Positions 23,333 through 29,136 of a DNA stretch of 29,136 nt are shown piece after piece. Below the pieces are notes generated by a model. That model saw only the letters and a list, made by a program, of their open reading frames with translations. It was not told the origin of the DNA and searched no databases. Numbering within the stretch: the stretch's first letter is position 1; every line of letters starts with the position of its first letter. Both the position numbers and the translations under genes were made by a program. This DNA is from JBBDIO01 sp040880365. GTDB lineage: Bacteria; Chloroflexota; Anaerolineae; Caldilineales; Caldilineaceae. The stretch is from the NCBI GenBank assembly GCA_040880365.1, contig JBBDIO010000152.1, positions 1 to 29,136 of the forward strand, given 5' to 3'.

Positions 23333-26149
23333 CTAGTTGATCAGGCGCGTGGCATCGACTACGTGGGGCAGGCGGTCGATTTTGGTGAGGATGCGCGCCA
23401 GTTGGGTGGCGTTCTGGATTTCCAGCGTGGCGTTGATGATGGCGAGGTTATCCTTTTGGCCGGTCAGGGCCTCGATGCGCACCATGTTGATGTGTTCATC
23501 TGCCACCAGTGATGCCACATCGCGCATCAACCCCGAACGGTCATAGGCGCTGACCTGGATGTTGACCGGGAACGTGGCTTCGGGGCGCGCGGCCCACTGC
23601 ACATCTACCAGGCGGTTATCCTGCCCCTTGCGCACGATGTTGGAGATATTGGGGCAGGTGGTGCGGTGCACCGTGACCCCCCGCCCGCGCGTAACATAGC
23701 CCACAATGGGATCGCCCGGCACCGGATTGCAACACCGTCCCAGATGGGTGAGCAGACCCTCGACGCCCTGCACGCGGAAGCCATCCTGCGAGGCGATACT
23801 GCTGCTGCTCCGGCTTTCCGAGCCAATCGCAATCCCCTGGGCATAGCGATCCGCCAGGTTGCGCCGCTCCACTTCCCGGCGCTCGTGATCCAATACCCGC
23901 GTCGCCAGATGCTGGGAATTGATATCCCCATAGCCGACTGCCGCCAGGAAATCATCCACTTTTTCATAGTTGAAGATTTTGGCGATTTGCTCGAAATTGT
24001 CCACGATGGCAAGACGCTTCATTTCCTTTTCCAGGATCTGTCGCCCGCGGTGGGTATTTTCTTCGCGGCCCTGTTTGCGCAACCACTGGCGGATCTTGGA
24101 GCGGGCGCGCTGGGTTGCCACATATTCCAGATTGGGGTTGAGCCAGTCGCGGCTGGGTCCGCCGCGTTTGGCAGAGATAATGGTGACCTGGTCGCCGTTC
24201 TGGAGCTTATAGTCCAGCGGCACCAGGCGACCCTTGATATTCGCGCCGCGACAGCGATGGCCCAATTCGGTATGGATGGCATAGGCAAAATCGATGGGCG
24301 TGGAGCCTGCCGCCAGGTCGATGACATCGCCCTGGGGCGTGAAGACATAGACCCGGTCGTTAAAGACATCGCTTTTCATGCTATCGACAAATTCGCCCGC
24401 ATCCGTGACTTCCTGCCGCCAATCCATCAGCGCGCGCAGCCAGGTGATCTTCTGCTGGAAGCGTTCGTCGTGCTTCTTCTGCTCTTTATATTGCCAGTGG
24501 GCCGCAATGCCGCGCTCTGCCACATCGTCCATTTCGCGGGTACGGATCTGGATTTCCATAGGGCGTCCGCTGCGCTTGCTCAAAACAGCCGTATGCAGAC
24601 TGCGATACATATTATCTTTGGGGCTGGCGATGTAATCGTCGAATTCGCCGGGGATGGGGCGATAGTTGGTGTGGACAATGCCCAGCGCGGCATAGCATTG
24701 GGCTTCGGAATCTACAATGATACGAAAGCCGTGGACGTCATAAATCTGGTCGAAGCTCACATCTTTGCGTTTCATCTTGCGATAGACGCTGTAGATGTGC
24801 TTGGGCCTGCCGAATATCTGCGCTTCGACCCCGGCTTTTGCCAGTTCCAGTTCCAGATCGTGGCGCACCCTGGCTACCCATTTTTCGCGCTCATCCCGCT
24901 TCTGTTGCATGGCGCGCGCCAACTCGCGATAGGTATTTGGCTCCAGATAGCGGAAACTCAGATCTTCCAGTTCCCACTTCAATTGCCAGATGCCCAGGCG
25001 ATTGGCGAGCGGCGCAAAAATGTCCAGCGTTTCGCGGGCAATACGCTTCTGCTTGTGTTTCTTCTGGCTGCCCAGCGTGCGCATGTTGTGGAGGCGGTCG
25101 GCGAGTTTGATCACCACCACGCGCACATCGTCTACCATTGCCAGGAACATCTTGCGCAGCGATTCGGCTTTGGCGTCGGCGATGCCCTGTTGCGCGTTGC
25201 TCATTTCGTTGATGCGGCGCAGCTTGGTCACCCCATCGACCAACTCGGCAATCGTTGTGCCAAAGTGGGTGCGCAGATAGAGCAGATCGAATTCGGTATC
25301 TTCCACTACATCATGCAATAGACCCGCGGCGACTGTGTCGGGATCCATGTGCAAATCGGCCAGAATCGTGGCGACGGCGATGGGGTGGAAGATATAGCCT
25401 TCGCCGCTTTCCCGCTTTTGGGGGCGGTGGGCATGGGCCGCGAGCTTATAGGCACGCAGAATCTGTTCGTGATCTTTTTCGTTGTAGCCCTTGGGCGTGC
25501 GTGCCAACATTTCTTCGACGGCTTCCAGTTCGCCCGCTTCGGGCTGGAGATCGATGGAAGCGGTGCCGGTCTTGCACGGCATAGGCGCCAATCGACCCAG
25601 CGCATTGAGCAACGAAGACGGCGGTGCGGCGACTACCTGGGCGGGGATTTCGGCATCGGGGTCCATCTCCTCGACCTGTGTCTCGTCCAGCTCCTCGTTT
25701 ACCTGCGCGATTGCCTCTGCGATTGGTGAACCACTTGGCTCACCGTGCGTCTTTTCGCCCATGTCTCCCACTGGTGGCTGGGGAGAGTGCGCCGGGGGCG
25801 GGGAGTTGGTGGTCATATTGGTTGGCGATGTGGCTACTGGGTTGGGTGCCGTGGGGGGATCCGCGTTCGGCTCCATTGAGGGTTCAGAGGTAGGAGCAGT
25901 GTTGGTTGCCGGTTCTGCAGGCGTGACAGGATACGTAGGAGGGGGCGCGGCGGGCGCATGGGTCCCATTGGGCGCGGGTTTGCCCGTTTTTGCGCCCGGG
26001 TTGGCAGTTCCATTGGCGCCGCCGCCGTTTACCCCGGCTTGCACACCGGGCTTGGCCGTCGTCGCCTGCGGCTTTTTGGCGCGCGACCTATGGCGCGCCT
26101 TATCAACGGGGTCCCCTTCACTACTTACTTGCGTTGGTATGGCAGACAT
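23333..26149 (-). CDS. rel: Bifunctional (p)ppGpp synthetase/hydrolase, long N-terminal extension
   Basis: A 938-residue RelA/SpoT-family enzyme that makes and degrades the alarmone (p)ppGpp. Residues 1-205 are a Pro/Ala/Thr/Asn-rich, probably disordered extension absent from ordinary Rel. HD hydrolase (~208-350): FHPIAVATILADL and intact HDVVEDT (His279, Asp280). Synthetase (~400-560): KMKRKDVSFDQIYDVHGFRI, EFDDYIASPKDNMYRSLHT and EIQIRTREMDDVAERGIAAH. TGS (~605-670): VFTPQGDVIDLAAGSTPIDF. Zinc-finger-like: GRCCNPVPGDPIVGY with HRTTCPNI. C-terminal ACT domain (~860-938). Both catalytic domains look active. ATG 26149 has only a weak AAGG; a start near codon 190 would give normal family length, but the coding frame and composition run through. 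A promoter lies at 26371-26399. Confidence 0.95.
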   Translation of the reverse strand: MSAIPTQVSSEGDPVDKARHRSRAKKPQATTAKPGVQAGVNGGGANGTANPGAKTGKPAPNGTHAPAAPPPTYPVTPAEPATNTAPTSEPSMEPNADPPTAPNPVATSPTNMTTNSPPPAHSPQPPVGDMGEKTHGEPSGSPIAEAIAQVNEELDETQVEEMDPDAEIPAQVVAAPPSSLLNALGRLAPMPCKTGTASIDLQPEAGELEAVEEMLARTPKGYNEKDHEQILRAYKLAAHAHRPQKRESGEGYIFHPIAVATILADLHMDPDTVAAGLLHDVVEDTEFDLLYLRTHFGTTIAELVDGVTKLRRINEMSNAQQGIADAKAESLRKMFLAMVDDVRVVVIKLADRLHNMRTLGSQKKHKQKRIARETLDIFAPLANRLGIWQLKWELEDLSFRYLEPNTYRELARAMQQKRDEREKWVARVRHDLELELAKAGVEAQIFGRPKHIYSVYRKMKRKDVSFDQIYDVHGFRIIVDSEAQCYAALGIVHTNYRPIPGEFDDYIASPKDNMYRSLHTAVLSKRSGRPMEIQIRTREMDDVAERGIAAHWQYKEQKKHDERFQQKITWLRALMDWRQEVTDAGEFVDSMKSDVFNDRVYVFTPQGDVIDLAAGSTPIDFAYAIHTELGHRCRGANIKGRLVPLDYKLQNGDQVTIISAKRGGPSRDWLNPNLEYVATQRARSKIRQWLRKQGREENTHRGRQILEKEMKRLAIVDNFEQIAKIFNYEKVDDFLAAVGYGDINSQHLATRVLDHERREVERRNLADRYAQGIAIGSESRSSSSIASQDGFRVQGVEGLLTHLGRCCNPVPGDPIVGYVTRGRGVTVHRTTCPNISNIVRKGQDNRLVDVQWAARPEATFPVNIQVSAYDRSGLMRDVASLVADEHINMVRIEALTGQKDNLAIINATLEIQNATQLARILTKIDRLPHVVDATRLIN

Positions 26150-26595
26150 TAGTTCAGCCTTAGCGGGTCCAGACCCGGATAGTTATCACCCACAGAGGTG
26201 CAATAGATTGGTCGGTGACAGAGTTCGTCTGCGGGGGATGCGCCGGCGAACCCTGTTGCGGGTTGCTCAGATAGCCGATGCTCGCATAGCGGTTGCTCGT
26301 GCCGCGCACACTTGTGTATCGTGCAATAGGGTACTCTGATTGCTACAATAATCGTGCTATGGTAGAGAATATTATACCGTGTGTAGAGGGTGGCTGCAAT
26401 GCGCAAATCGGCGTGGGAAAATTATATGCGCATAGAAATTCGTGGTGCGAATTTGTTAAGGTTGACGTGTGCGCAACCCGCGGGAAGTTTACGGTAGTGT
26501 AAATCCTATAGAATGTATCATGTTTTCCGTGTGTTTATTTTGTTTTTTGCAATTTATTGTGTTTTGTGTGAAATTCGGAATGGGGTAGGCGAACG
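26150..26595. other. Divergent intergenic region: rel leader and prenyltransferase leader
   Basis: No gene supported; a 69-codon frame at 26293 lacks a ribosome binding site and family resemblance. It contains the rel promoter (26371-26399, reverse strand), a rel leader of about 215 nt, a small inverted repeat TTTAC/GTAAA (26488-26503) and a T-rich stretch (26520-26570) before the prenyltransferase gene. Confidence 0.6.
26371..26399 (-). promoter_or_regulatory. rel promoter
   Basis: On the reverse strand TTGCAG (26394-26399) and a perfect TATAAT (26371-26376) are exactly 17 bp apart. Confidence 0.65.
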
Positions 26596-27540
26596 ATGAA
26601 TTTGGCGCGGCGGTTCTGGGTCTATCAGGCCGAACGGTTTCCTCTCGTATCGTATATGGCGCTGGTCGCCGCGCTCGTATTGGGCAGCCTGGGCTATATT
26701 GGGGCGCATATGGGCCGCGCGTGGGATTGGTGGGGCGCAGGCGTGGCGTGGTTCACTGTGCTGGGTGTCTTTTTTCAACTGCGGGTGGCAGATGAGTTCA
26801 AGGACGCCGTGCCCGATGCGCGTTTTCGACCCTATCGCCCCGTGCCCCGCGGGCTGATTCGCCTGGGCGAACTGCGCACGCTGGCGCTGGCGGTTGGGGT
26901 CGTGCAAGCCCTGCTCACTGGCGGGCTGGATGTGCGTTTGTTGCCTTTTCTGGCGTTGATCTGGGCGTATCTGTTGCTCATGGCGCGGGAATTTTTTGTC
27001 CACGAGTGGCTGACCGCGCGCCCGCTGCTCTACATGTTGTCGCATATGGGCATCATGCTGTTCATGTTTCTCTATATGCTCATGGTGGGCGTGCTGGGCA
27101 TGGACCAGGGGCCAGCCGTATCGGGCAATATCGCCGGGGCCGCGCTGTTTGCGCAATTGCCCGCGCGGGTAGAATGGTTCTTGCTGGCGGCCTATGCCAA
27201 TGGTCTGGTCTTCGAGATTGCGCGCAAGCTACGCGCGCCTGCCGACGAAGAAACCGGCGTGGAGACCTATAGCAGTCTGTGGGGAATCCGGCGCGCGGCG
27301 ATGGCCTGGTGGCTGGCTTTGCTGGCCGCAGGTGTGGGGTTGGGGTTCGCCGGGTGGCAGGTAGACGCGGGGTGGTGGCTGCCGCTGGTGATTGGGCTGC
27401 TCCTGGGGCTGGGGCTGTGGTATGGCGTGCGCTATGGGGCAACGCCTACCACTCGCACCGCCAAGCGCATCGATACCTTCTCGGCGCTGTGGGTGTTGAT
27501 CCTCTATGGGCTGTTCGCCGCGCTGCCCTGGCTCCGTTGA
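26596..27540 (+). CDS. UbiA-family prenyltransferase-like membrane protein
   Basis: A 314-residue integral membrane protein with about eight or nine hydrophobic segments. Both aspartate-rich motifs expected for a Mg-prenyl-diphosphate site can be read: RVADEFKDAVPDARFRPYRP (first motif, D-x3-D-x3-D, about 66-85) and ADEETGVETYSSLWG (second motif, about 215-230). The family transfers prenyl chains to aromatic or lipid acceptors (quinones, haem O, chlorophyll, archaeal-type lipids). The first motif differs from that of haem O synthase (NMWxDRDID), so ctaB is unlikely despite the CtaG-like neighbour. ATG 26596 with GGGGTAGG upstream. Convergent with the next gene, 45 bp between stops. The acceptor cannot be named. 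Confidence 0.8.
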   Translation: MNLARRFWVYQAERFPLVSYMALVAALVLGSLGYIGAHMGRAWDWWGAGVAWFTVLGVFFQLRVADEFKDAVPDARFRPYRPVPRGLIRLGELRTLALAVGVVQALLTGGLDVRLLPFLALIWAYLLLMAREFFVHEWLTARPLLYMLSHMGIMLFMFLYMLMVGVLGMDQGPAVSGNIAGAALFAQLPARVEWFLLAAYANGLVFEIARKLRAPADEETGVETYSSLWGIRRAAMAWWLALLAAGVGLGFAGWQVDAGWWLPLVIGLLLGLGLWYGVRYGATPTTRTAKRIDTFSALWVLILYGLFAALPWLR

Positions 27541-27585
27541 GCGGGGCGCGCAGATATTCAGCTTCCCGCAAGCAGAAGCCGCCAG

Positions 27586-28515
27586 TCACGGGCGCATTCC
27601 GTTGGCGCGTTGCCAGGGCGGGTTGGGCGCGTCGCGTTCGAGGCGGTGTTCCAGACCCGGCGCGATGACCTTGTCCGCATCATCCCAGCCCACCAGGGGG
27701 CGCGGGGAATTGCTGCCTTCGCGCCGGAAGAGCCGGTAGAGGATGCCGATGATTGCGCTGATATAAACCATGCTCCCAAATACCCAGATAATCGCGCCGC
27801 TGATCATCTGATCGCTGGCATAGTCGAAGGGCAGACCGGCGTTGGCGGTGTGCAAAGCGGCATAGGCCGCATACATGGGCTGCATGGTGAAGGCAATGGT
27901 AATGCCCGCCGCCATGTTGGGGATTTCGACAAAGAGCAGATAGATTGCCATAATCCAGCCCGGCAGACGGGTATGCAGGCGCGGGCCGGTGTTGATCACA
28001 TGCCACCAGAAGAGCAGCGCGCTGCCCAACAGCAGCCAGCTCCCCGCCGCGCGCAGACCGGGGGAATCCATCGTCCAATTCACCCAGGCGGGGTCGTGCC
28101 AGAGCAGAAATATACTTATGAAGAGCAGCCACGCCGCCAGGGGGTGAGTCAACCGGCGGGTGAGGGGACCCAGGCGAATCCGGCGTCGGATTTGGGCGGG
28201 CAGGCTGCGGGCGATGATATGATAGGGCAGGCCCAGCCACAGGAGAGGCGGCGCGAGCATGGCAAGCAGCGCCTTCTGGATTGAACGGCCGGTCAGCAAA
28301 CTATCTGCCCAGTGGGGCACAGGCCCAACCAGGGCCAAAAAGAGCAGCAGGCTGCCCAGGCCAAAGCAGACCAGCCGAAAGACACTCGCCAGTCGCATTT
28401 GGGCGCGATGACGGCGATACCAAGCGCCAACATAGAGCGCGACCCAGGCCGCCAATAGTCCCGCGGCCAAGAGTTGGCTCACATGGGGCATTTCAAATTC
28501 TGACAGGTTTGGCAT
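27586..28515 (-). CDS. CtaG-like (Caa3_CtaG) membrane protein, histidine-depleted
   Basis: A 309-residue protein with about seven membrane segments matching the Caa3_CtaG family, linked to cytochrome caa3 oxidase assembly. Readable signatures: LLAMLAPPLLWLGLP, FLLWHDPAWVNWTM, GSALLFWWHVI and SDQMISGAIIWVFGSMVYIS. Histidines usual in the family are missing: the HMxxH before the APPLL segment reads RSIQK, and the HxxEH segment after the WHDPAWVNW helix reads RAAGS. It may therefore not bind copper in the usual manner. The C-terminal ~50 residues are a hydrophilic tail. ATG 28515 (GAGATAAAAC upstream, weak); ATG 28491 is an alternative. A strong promoter lies 84 bp upstream. No oxidase subunit genes are in the window. 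Confidence 0.82.
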   Translation of the reverse strand: MPNLSEFEMPHVSQLLAAGLLAAWVALYVGAWYRRHRAQMRLASVFRLVCFGLGSLLLFLALVGPVPHWADSLLTGRSIQKALLAMLAPPLLWLGLPYHIIARSLPAQIRRRIRLGPLTRRLTHPLAAWLLFISIFLLWHDPAWVNWTMDSPGLRAAGSWLLLGSALLFWWHVINTGPRLHTRLPGWIMAIYLLFVEIPNMAAGITIAFTMQPMYAAYAALHTANAGLPFDYASDQMISGAIIWVFGSMVYISAIIGILYRLFRREGSNSPRPLVGWDDADKVIAPGLEHRLERDAPNPPWQRANGMRP

Positions 28516-28598
28516 AACTTGTTTTATCTCGAATCCTGGCCCGTGAATGGCTTTAATCAGATCCCCAACCTCACGGGCGCATCACAGTACGCTGCACT

Positions 28599-28626
28599 AT
28601 CATAAACCGCGTGGCAGGCGTGTCAA
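28599..28626 (-). promoter_or_regulatory. Strong sigma-70-type promoter for the CtaG-like gene
   Basis: On the reverse strand a perfect TTGACA (28621-28626) and TATGAT (28599-28604) are 16 bp apart. Confidence 0.75.
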
Positions 28627-28701
28627 GTGGGGCACGTTCCACGCGCGGCAACGTTTTTAGATGAAGTTTTGGCGCAGTTCTGGATGAAGGTGGGCATATT
28701 T

Positions 28702-29136
28702 ATGGCGCAGGATTCGGTGCAGATTGTGAGCTTCGCGGCAGATGGGCGCTCTGATGGCAGCGCGGATGGAAGCGGGGTAGATGCGCGCGCAGACGCTGCA
28801 ACGCGCCTGGGTGGCAAGGCCGCGACCCTGGCGCAGATTGCGCGCGCGGGCGCGCTGCCTGCGGGGGTGGTGATCCCGGCCTGGTTTGTGGTGACGCCGC
28901 CGCGCCTACCGGCTGCGTTGCATACACAGTTCGCCGGGGCATCCGGCCTAGAAGTGGCAGAAACTCTGGCAGAGTCCCTGACTGAGACGTTGACAGAGAC
29001 GTTGACAGAGACGCTGGCTGCCGCCTGGACGCCTGCCGCCGCAGAGGCGCTGACGCAGGCCCTGGCGCAGCTCGCGCCGCCGGATGCGCGGTTCGCCGTG
29101 CGCTCTTCTGCCGCGGGCGAAGATGGCGCGACGCTC
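28702..29136 (+). CDS. PEP synthase/pyruvate phosphate dikinase-type enzyme (3' partial)
   Basis: The first 145 codons of a gene that runs off the right edge. After a variable, repeat-bearing leader, residues ~37-62 read LGGKAATLAQIARAGALPAG with a following IPAWFVVTP, and residues ~133-145 read FAVRSSAAGEDGATL. These are the opening motifs of the ATP-grasp domain of pyruvate,water dikinase (PEP synthase) and PPDK, which make phosphoenolpyruvate from pyruvate and ATP. ATG 28702 has AAGGTGGG 7 bases upstream; ATG 28684 is in frame but less well placed. A 12-bp repeat (28984-29019) encodes LTET repeats between the two motifs. The phosphohistidine and PEP-binding domains are outside the window, so synthase, PPDK and rifampicin phosphotransferase-like relatives cannot be separated. 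Confidence 0.85.
   Translation, partial: MAQDSVQIVSFAADGRSDGSADGSGVDARADAATRLGGKAATLAQIARAGALPAGVVIPAWFVVTPPRLPAALHTQFAGASGLEVAETLAESLTETLTETLTETLAAAWTPAAAEALTQALAQLAPPDARFAVRSSAAGEDGATL
28984..29019 (+). repeat. 12-bp in-frame tandem repeat, three copies
   Basis: GAGACGTTGACA occurs twice exactly, then as GAGACGCTGGCT, encoding ETLTETLTETLA in the PEP synthase-like protein. Confidence 0.85.

Noticed and set aside
23666..25321. 551-codon open frame opposite rel
   Set aside because: The frame ends and begins inside rel, has no independent promoter or ribosome binding site, and has shadow-like composition.
26293..26502. 69-codon forward open frame in the rel-ubiA spacer
   Set aside because: No ribosome binding site, no family resemblance, and it runs over the rel promoter.
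26596..28515. Haem O synthase plus CtaG (cytochrome oxidase assembly) pair
   Set aside because: The UbiA-like protein lacks the haem O synthase motif and the genes are convergent, not an operon; a generic UbiA assignment is safer.

Overview
The window is a GC-rich bacterial chromosome segment with no tRNA, rRNA, insertion sequence, phage gene or CRISPR array that I can see. The gene set (PEP-CTERM-tagged repeat protein, gingipain-type C25 peptidase, FadN-like fused beta-oxidation enzyme, acnA, a bifunctional Rel, PepF, CtaG-like protein, paired two-component genes) suggests an environmental, aerobically respiring bacterium. Chloroflexota (Caldilineae/Anaerolineae/Ardenticatenia-like) is my best guess from general character only; no marker gene here proves it.

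Layout. 1-4492 (+): a signalling block of four genes: a membrane PAS sensor kinase cut by the left edge, an Rcp1/CheY-type single-domain receiver, a NarL-family kinase homologue that has lost its ATP-binding motifs, and a NarL/FixJ-type DNA-binding regulator. 4493-6524 (+): three small stress-type genes separated by long structured spacers: a DUF1328 membrane peptide, a CsbD-family protein and a bacterioferritin-like diiron protein. A 21-bp perfect-stem bidirectional terminator closes the block. 6650-16468 (-): NAD(P)H:quinone oxidoreductase, FadN-like hydroxyacyl-CoA dehydrogenase/enoyl-CoA hydratase, CDF metal transporter, secreted C25 cysteine peptidase (8 bp from the CDF gene, probably one transcript) and a PEP-CTERM surface protein. 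17238-23221 (+): aconitase and oligoendopeptidase F (29 bp apart), then a winged-helix regulator. 23333-26149 (-): bifunctional (p)ppGpp synthetase/hydrolase with an unusual proline-rich N-terminal extension. 26596-27540 (+): UbiA-like prenyltransferase, convergent with a CtaG-like membrane protein (27586-28515, -). 28702 to the right edge (+): start of a phosphoenolpyruvate synthase/PPDK-type enzyme.

Themes. The signalling block looks like a phosphorelay in which the second kinase may act only as a phosphatase or scaffold. Aconitase, FadN, quinone reductase and PEP synthase are central carbon and redox functions. Ferritin, CsbD, DUF1328 and Rel are stress functions. A striking property of the whole window is about 20 short direct tandem duplications (unit 7-18 bp). 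Inside the genes the unit is a multiple of three in every case; in spacers it is often not. This helped decide several start codons. I found no convincing wholly new multi-gene system. The most notable anomalies are the apparent pseudokinase, the PEP-CTERM protein, the His-depleted CtaG homologue, the altered CDF metal site and the tandem-repeat load.
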